64,000 bases of DNA from positions 394-64,393 of the forward strand of contig QUKC01000005.1 of the NCBI GenBank assembly GCA_003481005.1. The letters are read 5' to 3'. Below, in pieces: positions 44,239 to 53,416 of the stretch (position 1 is its first letter; each line of letters starts with the position of its first letter). The position numbers were made by a program, and so were the translations under genes. The stretch comes from Firmicutes bacterium TM09-10. Its GTDB lineage: Bacteria > Bacillota > Clostridia > Lachnospirales > Lachnospiraceae. The notes below the pieces were generated by a model that did no database searches, was not told the origin of the DNA, and worked only from the letters and a program-made list of their open reading frames with translations.

Positions 44239-46818
44239 TCAGTAACCCATATAGCTTACGTTTAAGTCAACATTTCCTTTGATTCCTGCAATCGACCCTC
44301 TCGACGAATACTGCCACATCTCGTAACGTCCTCCATAGGTCGGTGCAGCGACATACTGTGCCAGCCAGATCTTGCAGCCGCCAAGGGCGCCTGTATTGAT
44401 CTTTTCCGTCAGCCAGTTTTTATTCGCATATAGTCCCGGCGTGTAGCCGCTGTTACGGATCGTCTGGCAGAATGCGTTGATGACAGACGTTCGCGCCGCT
44501 TTGGAAATTCCGTCTGCGCGCCCATTCGCGCTCTCCACGTCAATATAGACAGGATAAGTGATTCTGTATTTTTTAATCAGGGAAAGCGTCATGGAGGCCT
44601 CTTCGACCGCTTCCACTTCATTCACCGCCTGGCTGAAGAAATAAATGCCGACCTTCAGACCTGCCGCCGTCGCGCCCTGAATATTGCTCTTAAACTTCTG
44701 ATCCTCGACCAGCACGCCCGAAGCCGAGCCGCGATAGCCGCAGCGCAGGATGACATACTGCACACCGGAATTTTTGACTGCGTTCCAGTCGATATTGCCG
44801 TTGTGTTTGGAAATGTCAATTCCCATCACAGTTCCCATATTTAAGCTGCCGTCCCCATTGAACGTGTATTTCACGCCCTGGATCACCTGTTCGCCGGTAA
44901 CGGCGGTCCCGTTTTTGTCATAGAAAAAGCGTTTTCCGTCGATCGTCTGCCATCCGGTATACCGATATTCCACATTCGCTTTTTTGCGGTAAAATTTGTC
45001 TTTGGTATAATAATCCGCCGTCGTTGCCTCACGGTAGGTATCCCCGTCCTTGCAGTACAGCTGGTTGCCGTTTTTATCTTTCAATAAGGTCTTTGTATCG
45101 CCGCGGTTTATCTTTTTCTCCGTCACCTTCACAGTGCTGATTCCGCTCTCTACGTTGCTGCCGTCCTGCGCGACCGCTTTGATCTTCGCTTCTCCGGCTT
45201 TTACGCCTTTTACCGTTCCCTTATCATCCACCGAGACAAACTCTTTTCCGGAAACGATTTCCCAGCGAACGGACTTGTTCGCTGCATTGTCCGGCGATAC
45301 CGTTACAGAAAGGGAAACAGTCTGTCCGACCTCAACCGTTGCAGAGCCTGAGATCGTGATTTTCTTGACCTTTACCTCCTCCGGCTTGGTTTCCGGCGTT
45401 TTCGTCGGCTCTGTCGCTGCAGTGCTGCTTTCGGTTGCAGATTCGCTTTCCGAAGGCTTTGTACTTTCACTCTCGGACGGCTTCGTGCTCTCGCTTTCCG
45501 TCGGCTTGCTGCTTCCGGATTCCGATTCGCTCTCGGTCGGCTTTGTACCTTCACTTTCAGACGGCTTTGTGCTTTCGCTCTCGGAGGAAGATTCACTCTC
45601 GGTCGGCGGCGTGTTCTCGCTCTCCGCAGGGGATTCCTCCCTGGGCTGATCGAAAACGGCGATCTGCGTTTCCTTTGCAAAATATGCGTATTTTATCTCC
45701 GGCTCCAGAAGTCTTGCCTGGGCAGGCTCCGGGATATCGGACTTGCCGACCTCTTCATATTCCTGTCCGTTTCCTGCCGGTGTTTTGGTGGACGCAACCC
45801 ATTCCACAGTATCCTGCAGAACCGATTCCACTGCCGGTGCAATCGCGGTATCCTCTTTCGCCACGTTGATCTCCGACTCCTTTTTGATCTCGTCCGTCAC
45901 GTCGACCTTTTTATACTCAATCTTGTCCTTTACCGTCACTCGCCCGGAAATTCCGGCTGCTTTTCTGCCGCTGATTTCATCCGGTCCGGTCACGGTAACG
46001 ACGTAATCGCCTGCTTTTAAGTCTTTTAAATAAATTATGCCGTCCTTGTCGTCATCCTTTGCGTTCTGGCTCGACGCGCCCTCCAGCTTTACGGTAAAGG
46101 GTTGATTTCCTATCAGCTTACCGGAGTTTTTGTCCGCGAATTTAATTTTCATATCCTTCTGCATCGAAGACAGCTTTAAAATAACGTCGACATTGGCTTC
46201 CAGATCCTTTTCCTCATATCCGGTTTCCGTCTCCGTCGTCTCTTCTTCAGAAGCCTCCTCCGAGGCGTTCTGCGCTGCGACAGCGACCGCCGACAGAACC
46301 TCTTCCCCGGACATCCCGATCGCTTCCAGATTTTTCCCGACTGCAGCCACCGCCTCCATCTGCTTATTCTGCTCGTTTCGTCCCAGATACATCGATGTCG
46401 TAAACGCTGCCGCTGCCAAAACCAGCACGCCCGTCAGAGCAATCGCGATATCCAGCGCCGCCATCGGCTCTTTTCTGGCAGACCGGTGTTTTCGGTTTCT
46501 GCCGGATGCTGCGGTCGATGCGGACCCAGAGCGCTTTACAGTGCGGTTCTGACTGCTTTTTTCATGAAAAGTCTGACTGCTTTTTCCGGCAGGCTTTTTC
46601 ACGCGGCGCTTATTGCTGTGCGCTGCTGTTTTGCCGGATACCTCGTCCCAGTCATCGAGAAATTCTCCATCATCCCAGTTCGACTTTTTCCGCTCGGGAA
46701 TACGTTCTGCGCGCTGCGCCTTTTTTTTCTGTTCTGATACGCTCTTTCTGTCTTTTATCCCATGGGGAGCCGCTTTTTTGGCACTTCCCGTTTTTTTCTT
46801 CTTATGCTGTTCCTCCAC
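44239..46818 (-). CDS. Membrane-anchored GH25 lysozyme-like surface protein
   Basis: This 859-residue protein has a Lys/Arg/Ser-rich cytoplasmic N-terminus, one membrane helix (about 117-140), a long extracellular region with a small beta domain and an SES/T-K-P repeat stretch, an Ig-like Big_2 domain (VKKITISGSATVEVGQTVSL), a choline-binding-like repeat (GWQTIDGKRFFYDKNGTAV) and a C-terminal GH25 muramidase domain (about the last 190 residues). GIDISKHNG and YIDVES carry the expected catalytic acids. It probably cleaves or binds peptidoglycan. I chose the GTG at 46818 because AGGAGG lies just upstream. Confidence 0.88.
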   Translation of the reverse strand: MEEQHKKKKTGSAKKAAPHGIKDRKSVSEQKKKAQRAERIPERKKSNWDDGEFLDDWDEVSGKTAAHSNKRRVKKPAGKSSQTFHEKSSQNRTVKRSGSASTAASGRNRKHRSARKEPMAALDIAIALTGVLVLAAAAFTTSMYLGRNEQNKQMEAVAAVGKNLEAIGMSGEEVLSAVAVAAQNASEEASEEETTETETGYEEKDLEANVDVILKLSSMQKDMKIKFADKNSGKLIGNQPFTVKLEGASSQNAKDDDKDGIIYLKDLKAGDYVVTVTGPDEISGRKAAGISGRVTVKDKIEYKKVDVTDEIKKESEINVAKEDTAIAPAVESVLQDTVEWVASTKTPAGNGQEYEEVGKSDIPEPAQARLLEPEIKYAYFAKETQIAVFDQPREESPAESENTPPTESESSSESESTKPSESEGTKPTESESESGSSKPTESESTKPSESESTKPSESESATESSTAATEPTKTPETKPEEVKVKKITISGSATVEVGQTVSLSVTVSPDNAANKSVRWEIVSGKEFVSVDDKGTVKGVKAGEAKIKAVAQDGSNVESGISTVKVTEKKINRGDTKTLLKDKNGNQLYCKDGDTYREATTADYYTKDKFYRKKANVEYRYTGWQTIDGKRFFYDKNGTAVTGEQVIQGVKYTFNGDGSLNMGTVMGIDISKHNGNIDWNAVKNSGVQYVILRCGYRGSASGVLVEDQKFKSNIQGATAAGLKVGIYFFSQAVNEVEAVEEASMTLSLIKKYRITYPVYIDVESANGRADGISKAARTSVINAFCQTIRNSGYTPGLYANKNWLTEKINTGALGGCKIWLAQYVAAPTYGGRYEMWQYSSRGSIAGIKGNVDLNVSYMGY

Positions 46819-46947
46819 TGATTCCCTCCTGCCAGCTTTCCTGTCGAAAATTGTAAACGTTTTTTCGTTGTGTATTTTTTGTCTAAATGGCACAATATGT
46901 TTATCCGGACAAAGACTTTTGTCACCCAAAAGAAAGGAGTTACGCTT

Positions 46948-47241
46948 ATGATGTACATCCATTATTGCCGTCACTGTAAACGAATCCACATGCTGAACGG
47001 GCACAAAAAATACTGTCCCGCCTGCCGCGGCCATTTAAATGAACTCAAAATTTCCTATCTGAAATATGTCAATCTCGCCCCGACAGACCGACGTGCTTTC
47101 CGCGACCGTCTGGGTGATCCGGCGGAGCTTGCCGCCTGCACTGCAGATGTGCGCCGCTCCTACGATTATGCAAAATGGCTGCAGCTGACCTCAAAGGTAG
47201 AACACAGCCATTCCCAGAACTATGCAGCATATTCCCACTAA
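46948..47241 (+). CDS. Small zinc-ribbon-like protein
   Basis: This 97-residue protein begins MMYIHYCRHCKRIHMLNG and has a second pair CPACRG, forming a C-x2-C...C-x2-C zinc ribbon (about residues 7-29). The rest is helical and polar with no known domain. AAGGAG lies 8 nt before the ATG. It is divergent from the GH25 gene and its end overlaps the converging SMR gene by about 50 nt. Function unknown; it may bind nucleic acid or protein. Confidence 0.75.
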   Translation: MMYIHYCRHCKRIHMLNGHKKYCPACRGHLNELKISYLKYVNLAPTDRRAFRDRLGDPAELAACTADVRRSYDYAKWLQLTSKVEHSHSQNYAAYSH

Positions 47242-47529
47242 TTTGCGGGCAGTCAGCTTTTCATGAAAAAACACCGCACCGCAGACCGGAACCAATACAT
47301 AGCCCAGCGAATCAATGACAGGGGCGTTGAAAAAATCCACGCCCCGAAGTCCCATAATACTGAAAAACACGGATCCGAACATCAAAATATAACCCGTGAT
47401 CACCCACGGATTCAAATATTCCCGAATCCAGCTGTCATAATGGTGCAGGGCACCTTTTTTTAATAAAACCTGGGAAATCGCCGCCACAAGCACGGAGCCG
47501 ATCAGAAAGAAGTAATGATAATCAATCAT
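47191..47529 (-). CDS. SMR/EamA-type four-helix membrane transporter, second of pair
   Basis: This 112-residue protein has four hydrophobic helices and the EamA-like end segment FFHEKLTARKLVGICCIVLGM, in which the HEKLT loop is typical. It resembles the small ArnE/ArnF- or SMR-type proteins that work as pairs, some of which flip lipid-linked sugars. It overlaps its partner by 8 nt. Substrate unknown. Confidence 0.75.
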   Translation of the reverse strand: MIDYHYFFLIGSVLVAAISQVLLKKGALHHYDSWIREYLNPWVITGYILMFGSVFFSIMGLRGVDFFNAPVIDSLGYVLVPVCGAVFFHEKLTARKLVGICCIVLGMAVFYL

Positions 47530-47893
47530 GATTTTCCTGCTCCTTTCCTCCGTTGATAATCAGCGTCCCGGCAAGCACCAGTCCGACGCCGATGAGTTTT
47601 TTCACCGTAATCTGCTCCCCGAACAGTAATACCGCCCACAAAAGTGACCACAAAAGCGCCATCGCCCGATTCGCATACGCCACAGACAGTTCCACCCGTT
47701 TGATGACCTGCTGCCAGCAAAGCGCGTAGATGCCCAGCACTCCGATTTCTGCTCCGTAAAGCAGCAAAAATGTCCATCCGTTTCCGCTCTCCGCGGACTG
47801 CGCCGCGATTTTGCTGATGACCGTGGAGCTGGTGTAGATCAGCACGACAAGCTGCAGGATGGCAAAATCCCGTAAATTCAGTTTCTTTTTCAT
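47522..47893 (-). CDS. SMR/EamA-type four-helix membrane transporter, first of pair
   Basis: This 123-residue protein has four helices and the same motif class as its neighbour (LLFGEQITVKKLIGVGLVLAGT). The ATG at 47893 has AAGGA 8 nt upstream; a longer frame to 47929 has no site. Two such half-size transporters side by side probably form a heterodimer. The gene's promoter and leader match those of the membrane protein at 13.8 kb. Confidence 0.75.
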   Translation of the reverse strand: MKKKLNLRDFAILQLVVLIYTSSTVISKIAAQSAESGNGWTFLLLYGAEIGVLGIYALCWQQVIKRVELSVAYANRAMALLWSLLWAVLLFGEQITVKKLIGVGLVLAGTLIINGGKEQENHD

Positions 47894-47953
47894 ATAAAAA
47901 TTCCTTTTTGGTCGCGAAAGTGCACTCACGAACCCGCGCTAACGTGCTTTTCC

Positions 47954-47969
47954 GCCTGCCTAGGCAGGC
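47954..47969. repeat. Perfect 16-bp palindrome
   Basis: GCCTGCCTAGGCAGGC, flanked by CGAAC and GTTCG further out. It lies in the leader of the SMR pair. No loop is possible in the strict palindrome, so an operator or a dimeric protein site is as likely as RNA structure. Confidence 0.5.
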
Positions 47970-47996
47970 TGTTCGTTCGTTACCGGCTCAAGAAAA

Positions 47997-48044
47997 ACAA
48001 ATACCGCCTCCGGCGTCGCTTGTTTTTCTTTTCGTCCTAGTATA
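47997..48044 (-). promoter_or_regulatory. Conserved promoter-leader element, copy B
   Basis: On the minus strand TATACT (48039-48044) precedes by 3 nt the leader ACGAAAAGAAAAACAAGCG, ACGCCG-AGGCGG and TTTGT, matching copy A at 15575-15622 with few changes. Confidence 0.6.
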
Positions 48045-48110
48045 TCATCTTTCTCACGGATTAGGAAGCTTCAAGATTCTTAAATTATTTTGAATCTTTT
48101 GCCCCCTGTC

Positions 48111-48139
48111 TGGACAGTTTTTTACCTGAATGCTAAGAT
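48111..48139 (+). promoter_or_regulatory. Promoter of the SGNH-like gene
   Basis: TGGACA (48111-48116), 17-nt spacer, TAAGAT (48134-48139), about 60 nt before the ATG. Confidence 0.55.
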
Positions 48140-48198
48140 GAATGTATTGAAACAGCCGGTTTTCCCGGTCAGACCTGACAGTAAGGAGATTCTTTTTC

Positions 48199-49233
48199 AT
48201 GAAAGAAAACAATTCTTTTACAGAAAATACCCACCCGAAAAAGCACCAGCGCAATACCCATTCCCATACAAAAAGCCGTAAAAGGAGGCGTCGTTCTTCC
48301 AGCTCCGGACGTCCGTCCGGACATGTGATTTTCGTCATCGTCTTTTCCATCATCCTCGTTGTAACGATTGTCCGACTGTTTCTCTGGAACCGCGGGCGTC
48401 AGTCTGATTATGACCCAAACGAAACGACTACAGAGTTCGATGTTGAGGTTATGGATTATCTCCAGCCTCTCGATCCGGAAATGCTCGAAGGGCATGAAGA
48501 TGACGGAGTAACCACCGTTCTTGCACTCGGCAACGACCTTCTGTCCGATGATCGCTCCGATACCGGTCTGGCTGCCCTGATGGAAAAATCCGCAAATGCC
48601 ACCATTTTAAACGCTGCGTTCCCCGGAAGCTCCATTTCCATGAAGCATCAGGAATTTGACAACAGCTATCCGCTGGATGGCCTCAGCCTTTACTGGGTTG
48701 CGGCCGCCCTGCTCAACCAGAATTTCGACCTGATGGACGTCATCGTCCCGCAGATGAATTCCGAGGCTGCTGCCCAGGCGCTCGACACGTTAAAGAGCGT
48801 TGACCTTTCCAAGGTGGACGACCTCGTGATCCTCTATGACCTCCAGGACTACAGGGACGACCGCACGGTTTACGACGAGGCAAACGATAAAAACCTGACA
48901 ACTGTTTACGGCGCTTTAACCGCAACAATCAAGCTTTTCCAGGAGCAGTGCCCGCATATCCGCATTTACCTGCTCTCCCAGCCCTACGGCACCTTCACAG
49001 ATGCAAACGGCAAAACCATCGACATCGACCGCGATGATCTCGGCAACGGCACGATGGTCGATTACCTCAACTGGGAAGTCGAAGCCTGCCGCAAAAACGG
49101 CGTATCCTTTATCGACAACTACTACGGTGCGATCACAATGGAGGATACCGACTGCCTGACGGACGGATATCATTTGAACCAAAAGGGTCGTGAAAAAATC
49201 GCAGAGCGGTTTGGGAAAGTATTTAAACAGTAA
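48199..49233 (+). CDS. Membrane-anchored SGNH-like protein with altered nucleophile block
   Basis: This 344-residue protein has a Lys/Arg/His-rich N-terminus, one membrane helix (VIFVIVFSIILVVTIVRLFLW, about 43-63) and an extracytoplasmic SGNH/GDSL-like fold. Block I reads VLALGNDLLSDDRS, where GDS(L) is expected, so Asn/Asp stand in place of Asp/Ser. Block V (DGYHLNQKG) and a NAAFPGSSIS segment like block II are kept. It may be a non-catalytic homologue or use another nucleophile. AAGGAG precedes the ATG. A monocistronic plus-strand gene with its own promoter and terminator. Confidence 0.7.
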   Translation: MKENNSFTENTHPKKHQRNTHSHTKSRKRRRRSSSSGRPSGHVIFVIVFSIILVVTIVRLFLWNRGRQSDYDPNETTTEFDVEVMDYLQPLDPEMLEGHEDDGVTTVLALGNDLLSDDRSDTGLAALMEKSANATILNAAFPGSSISMKHQEFDNSYPLDGLSLYWVAAALLNQNFDLMDVIVPQMNSEAAAQALDTLKSVDLSKVDDLVILYDLQDYRDDRTVYDEANDKNLTTVYGALTATIKLFQEQCPHIRIYLLSQPYGTFTDANGKTIDIDRDDLGNGTMVDYLNWEVEACRKNGVSFIDNYYGAITMEDTDCLTDGYHLNQKGREKIAERFGKVFKQ

Positions 49234-49266
49234 AATAATTTTGAATTGAAGATTGCATTAAAATAA

Positions 49267-49309
49267 AACCCGGGAGGCTGTGCACTTGAGATGCGTAGCT
49301 TCCCGGGTT
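49267..49309. terminator. Bidirectional terminator
   Basis: AACCCGGGAxGCT pairs with AGCxTCCCGGGTT. T-rich tracts follow on both strands (TTTTATTTTA on minus). It separates the plus SGNH-like gene from the converging membrane-protein operon. Confidence 0.8.
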
Positions 49310-49388
49310 GGTTGTTTTATGGTTTTATACTTTTAACTTGTCCGGCATCTGATCATGCCGTTGTCCGATATGCCGTCCGGCGCTGTGT

Positions 49389-51299
49389 TCATCCACGCTC
49401 TGTCTTCTGATAAAACGCGATCATCAGCGGCATCGTATAAATGATCGGGAACGCGTATCTTGGCTGCCCCTGAATCTGAGGTGCCAGTAATACAAACAGG
49501 AAAGAAATCAGCGCAGGAAGCATCACAACGAATGCTTTTTTATTTTTCTCCAGCCTGACAAAATGCAATAATACAAACATCAGAATTACATAAAAAGCCA
49601 CATTGCTGAACATTCCGATCACCGGCGCTGTCGTCAGCAGGCTGTATAGTTTCACTGCAATATTCGACACGCCTTCCATTTTTTCAGGGATTTGGAAATT
49701 CAGCCAGCTGTAATACTCTTTATCATATTCCAAGTCAGAACCAACCAGGCAATTCTTATTGTAAACCACGTTATCCGCATAAGGCGCAAATACATAATAA
49801 TTCTGATTCCACGTTGCTTCCACATAGCATAGCGGATGCCTAAAAAACTCTTTCATCCACACTTTGAAATATGCCACAAGATCCCCCGTCGAACCGGAAC
49901 GATAGGTTGTTTTTACCGGATCAGCGGTCATCGGCTCATAGATTTCCGCCAGAGAATCATAATCCAAAACCTTTGCAATAACCTCGCGCTCTTCACCCGG
50001 TATCTCATCCCCGTATTCTTTTACATAGCGCGCTGTCTGCTGAAACGGCAGCGAAAACATTTCCTTCGGAGAATCCTTTTCCACATGATAAACCTGTGTA
50101 ATAATTCCTTCCACTGCAAATACCAGAAGAAACGGCAGGATGACAATAGCCACTTTTCTCCCTATAACTCTCCGTGTCCGCTTTTTCTTCCAAAACATTT
50201 GTACACAGATGACAACTGTCACAACCAGATACAGATAAATTCCGTTTTTCCGACATAAAATCATCAGCGCTGCTGCCACAATCCAAAGTACATTTTGGAC
50301 AGCCTGATTCCAAAATTGCTCTTCCTCCAGCATCCATTCTGCCATCAGACAAGCCAGCAACACTAAAAAAGCAGTATAGAGATAATCTTTGATCGGAAAT
50401 GCAGCATATCCTGTAAAATACGGTGCAATACAATAAACCGCAAAAGTCAGCGTTCTAAGCCAGACAGCTGTATTCCAGCGCTTCATCAGTTCCAGTGTCC
50501 ATGCAAGAACAGCAGACATAATCAGGGACTGCATCAGTACAAACAAAAACAAACCGACATTCGGACTTCCGAGTTTTACGGCAAGTCGAATAAAACTACC
50601 AAATAGCCAGGTATGGAAAATCGGCTGAGCTGTCGTATATGTTTCAAATCCATAATAATATCGCAGCTGTGCCCAGTTATCATAGCTCATAGCACCAGGA
50701 TATCTTAAAATCAGATGAATAAACCACACAAACACCAGGATGCCCCAGGTCATCCAAAACGAATATTTCTGATACGCTGTTCCCCATTTTCCAGTTTTCT
50801 CTGTAGCGGTTCCTACATTCTCATTTTTTTGCCGCAATATGCAATGCACCCCTTCGATCGCATACAGATAAAAGAAATACATCCCCAGAAGTAATACAAC
50901 ACTGCGCAGCCTGTTGATCTGAAATGAATACAAAAGCGAAAGATTTCCACCGTACCAGTATGCCATACCTCCTGTATACATCATTGCCAGAAAAGCTGCC
51001 AAACCAATATGTTTTTTCGGCGGAAGCGTTTGTTCTTTCCGTGAAATCCATATATATCCGACAAACAATGCTGCTGTTAATACTGTCAGGAAAAATCCCT
51101 TTGTACTAATTCCAGATTCAATCTGAGCAAACAGTGCATAAAACTTTGCCAAAAGAACATTGTTGATTCCATCGATTTCATCATCTGCTACTCCAAGTTC
51201 TGTATTTAACGCAAGCGCTGTCAAAAATGCCTGCAGAAATAGCCATTCTTTGCTAAAACGACAGATTTTTCGTTTGCACCTGCCGTCCGTCGATTTCAT
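49389..51299 (-). CDS. Large polytopic membrane protein, DUF6020-like
   Basis: This 636-residue protein has about 12-14 hydrophobic helices. An extracytoplasmic loop early in the second quarter reads RYPGAMSYDNWAQLRYYYG and then QPIFHTWLFGS, which recalls DUF6020/GT-C-type membrane proteins, possibly lipid-linked sugar transferases. The assignment is from memory. The start overlaps the upstream gene (ATGA) and has AGGAGG about 9 nt upstream. Codon use is more AT-rich than in the polysaccharide core. Confidence 0.55.
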   Translation of the reverse strand: MKSTDGRCKRKICRFSKEWLFLQAFLTALALNTELGVADDEIDGINNVLLAKFYALFAQIESGISTKGFFLTVLTAALFVGYIWISRKEQTLPPKKHIGLAAFLAMMYTGGMAYWYGGNLSLLYSFQINRLRSVVLLLGMYFFYLYAIEGVHCILRQKNENVGTATEKTGKWGTAYQKYSFWMTWGILVFVWFIHLILRYPGAMSYDNWAQLRYYYGFETYTTAQPIFHTWLFGSFIRLAVKLGSPNVGLFLFVLMQSLIMSAVLAWTLELMKRWNTAVWLRTLTFAVYCIAPYFTGYAAFPIKDYLYTAFLVLLACLMAEWMLEEEQFWNQAVQNVLWIVAAALMILCRKNGIYLYLVVTVVICVQMFWKKKRTRRVIGRKVAIVILPFLLVFAVEGIITQVYHVEKDSPKEMFSLPFQQTARYVKEYGDEIPGEEREVIAKVLDYDSLAEIYEPMTADPVKTTYRSGSTGDLVAYFKVWMKEFFRHPLCYVEATWNQNYYVFAPYADNVVYNKNCLVGSDLEYDKEYYSWLNFQIPEKMEGVSNIAVKLYSLLTTAPVIGMFSNVAFYVILMFVLLHFVRLEKNKKAFVVMLPALISFLFVLLAPQIQGQPRYAFPIIYTMPLMIAFYQKTERG

Positions 51300-52087
51300 T
51301 TTTTATTTTCCTCCTGCTCTTTCTTCTTCACAATCTCCACCGCTTCATTCCGATACAGCTCATATGCTTCAATATCCGCGATTTTCGTCAGTCCGTTTTT
51401 TTGCGGATCGCCGGTATACGGAACACTCTTGTTCAAAATCAGATACTGGCAATTGTACTCCGTCAAAAGCAGCGAAAGCGCATCCAGATCAATCGTATCC
51501 TCCCGCATGATCTCATAAATCGGATGTGTGTCCCAGTTCCACTCCCAGGACGCCTCCAGCATTTCCCGCCCGTAGGGCATCTGCACCTCCGAGGTATACT
51601 GCCGCACATAGTAGATCAGCTCCTGCGGAAATACCGCCCATACGCGCTCTTCATCTTCCGCCGGCATGATCTCGTTGCAGATCGCGATCACGGAATTTGG
51701 AATATGATACCGGTTCTGCGCCTTTAACAGATACGGGCTGTTGTACACCGATTTTCCAGTCAGCACCAGCACCAGCGCCAAAACAACAAAGCCGATCCGG
51801 TAATGCTTTCCAAACAACCGGATCCCCGCATAAGCGATCACAACCGCCATGGGAAGCAGCCACAAAATCCGGTAATAGGTTTCTCCTTCGCCCAACAGAT
51901 TCATTACCGTCTTTGTAAACGGCAGAAAAAACAAAACCGTGATCACCAGAGAGCCTTCTACCAGCACGACGCGGATCTGTTTTTTCTTTTCTGTCACCAG
52001 CAAATACAAAAGCGCAGCCAGAAAAAGTACCGGATACCAGCCGCTGCCGCAGTAATTCTGAAAAATTGTCACAATCTCTTTCAACAC
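51296..52087 (-). CDS. Membrane protein of unknown function
   Basis: This 263-residue protein has about four or five N-terminal helices (SGWYPVLFLAALLYLLV, VLVEGSLVITVLFFL, YYRILWLLPMAVVIAYAG, IGFVVLALVLVL) and a soluble C-terminal ~130 residues (YHIPNSVIAICNEIM, VWAVFPQELIYYVRQY). I place the start at the GTG 52087, just after AGGAG; a TTG one codon later is possible. A longer frame to 52408 would overlap the upstream gene and look unlike protein. It could be the C-terminal partner of the upstream gene. Family not recognised. Confidence 0.55.
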   Translation of the reverse strand: MLKEIVTIFQNYCGSGWYPVLFLAALLYLLVTEKKKQIRVVLVEGSLVITVLFFLPFTKTVMNLLGEGETYYRILWLLPMAVVIAYAGIRLFGKHYRIGFVVLALVLVLTGKSVYNSPYLLKAQNRYHIPNSVIAICNEIMPAEDEERVWAVFPQELIYYVRQYTSEVQMPYGREMLEASWEWNWDTHPIYEIMREDTIDLDALSLLLTEYNCQYLILNKSVPYTGDPQKNGLTKIADIEAYELYRNEAVEIVKKKEQEENKK

Positions 52088-52140
52088 AATCTCTCCTATC
52101 GATGCAGTTCGCAGGTGTTTTGCAAACTGCCGTCTTACAC

Positions 52141-53316
52141 TTATAAAACCAGCAGCAACGCCAGATAGATCACATTCGGGATGCAGCACAACGCCATTTT
52201 CCACAAAATTGACCAGCTCCGGTATCGGATCGCTGCCACAAGCGCCGTAATGCCGAACAGCAGTGCTGTCAGAAACGCACCCATACTCGTCATCATCGCC
52301 GCTGCGATATGATTGACTGCAAGCAGCAGCCAGTAGGGCAGCTGCGATCCCGTTTCTTTCTGCCTTTTCCCGCTTTTTTCGCGCGCACAAAGCTCCAGCA
52401 TCAGCCACAGCTCCACCAACAAGATCAGGTTTGCCAGCACTGATTTTCCCTGCCAGGTCCGCGTCAGGAAAAAGGTTTCATTCGTATAGATCGAAATATT
52501 CCCCCAGATCTGCATAATGGAAACCAGCGTCAGAAAAATCGGAAGCTTTACAGAGCCATCGGAAAACAGCTTTCTGCCGATCTGAACAAACACATAATAG
52601 GTCAGCGGAATAAAAATCAGCGGCAGCAGTGTATGGGCCACAATCGTTGCATGAATGCCTGTCATCCGCGCCACATAGGCAATCCACAGCGGCAGCGTCG
52701 CCAGGGCATGACGGATATCTAAGTCCGTAGAAAGTCCGGTGTAGGGACGAATCCGGTTCAATACGCCGGTCTGATCCGCCAACACAGATTGAACTACATA
52801 ATACGCATCATCCCCGTCAAAGGATGCATAGGCAAAGGCCATGTACATCTGATATCCCACTGATGCCAGAAACAGCAGCCAGAAAAGCTGACGCTCCGGA
52901 TTTTGAACTGCCGTTCGCCGTATGCGGTTCCGTGCTCCGTTACCAGTGCCCGAAATCGTCGATTTTCGCAGACTGCACGCTTGCGCCTGCCCCGCCTGCT
53001 GCTGATTCACGTCCTCATTCCGCCCAGTCTGCTTCCGCAAGTCTCGTTCCCGCAGAAGCGTCCAGATAAATCCCGTCGCAGCCAACACTGCAAAAACCGC
53101 AGTTGTCAGATATACCAGCAGGTTCATCCCATAAACTTCTTTTACCATCACCGGCACAGCGATCAGCTGAAACACCGCCAGCTCACTCAAAAAACCTGCC
53201 AGATACAGGTTCAAAATCTTTTCTCTTTTCTGCCCAATTCCTTTTGTCCAAAGTCCGCCGATCCCGACCGGGGCAATTCCAAACACAAACAGACATCCCA
53301 ATGCTTTCTGCAGCAT
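52141..53316 (-). CDS. Polytopic membrane protein, DUF6077-like
   Basis: This 391-residue protein has about nine hydrophobic helices separated by a basic, Gln-rich cytoplasmic loop (about 90-140). The segment FASFDGDDAYYVVQSVLADQT-like (AYASFDGDDAYYV) has a DDxY motif like GT-C-type membrane transferases. It resembles DUF6077-type proteins, from memory only. AGAGGA precedes the ATG. It starts a three-gene unit with the two genes to its left. Confidence 0.5.
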   Translation of the reverse strand: MLQKALGCLFVFGIAPVGIGGLWTKGIGQKREKILNLYLAGFLSELAVFQLIAVPVMVKEVYGMNLLVYLTTAVFAVLAATGFIWTLLRERDLRKQTGRNEDVNQQQAGQAQACSLRKSTISGTGNGARNRIRRTAVQNPERQLFWLLFLASVGYQMYMAFAYASFDGDDAYYVVQSVLADQTGVLNRIRPYTGLSTDLDIRHALATLPLWIAYVARMTGIHATIVAHTLLPLIFIPLTYYVFVQIGRKLFSDGSVKLPIFLTLVSIMQIWGNISIYTNETFFLTRTWQGKSVLANLILLVELWLMLELCAREKSGKRQKETGSQLPYWLLLAVNHIAAAMMTSMGAFLTALLFGITALVAAIRYRSWSILWKMALCCIPNVIYLALLLVL

Positions 53317-53390
53317 ATTTTCCTCTCATTTCTGCGCACGTTTTTTTGCGCATGCCGAGTTTGCGTCAAGCGCGCGGACACAAATCTCGC

Positions 53391-53415
53391 GATTGAAAAA
53401 TTTTATTTTTCAATC
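53391..53415 (-). terminator. Possible terminator of the SGNH gene
   Basis: GATTGAAAAAT pairs perfectly with ATTTTTCAATC directly after the stop codon. The stem is AT-rich, so strength is doubtful. A second short inverted repeat (TGCGCA/TGCGCA) lies at about 53335-53354. Confidence 0.45.
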
Positions 53416-53416
53416 T

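Larger units (their letters stand above)
47894..48198. other. Divergent intergenic region with repeated leader
   Basis: For the minus-strand SMR pair it holds the conserved promoter-leader copy B (47997-48044) and a perfect 16-bp palindrome GCCTGCCTAGGCAGGC (47954-47969). For the plus gene at 48199 it holds TGGACA-17-TAAGAT (48111-48139). The remaining ~60 nt show nothing recognisable. Confidence 0.55.

Noticed and set aside
51296..53316. The two membrane protein genes as one gene split by a frameshift
   Set aside because: A separate ribosome binding site (AGGAG) with a GTG start precedes the second part and a 53-nt gap lies between; a split cannot be fully excluded.
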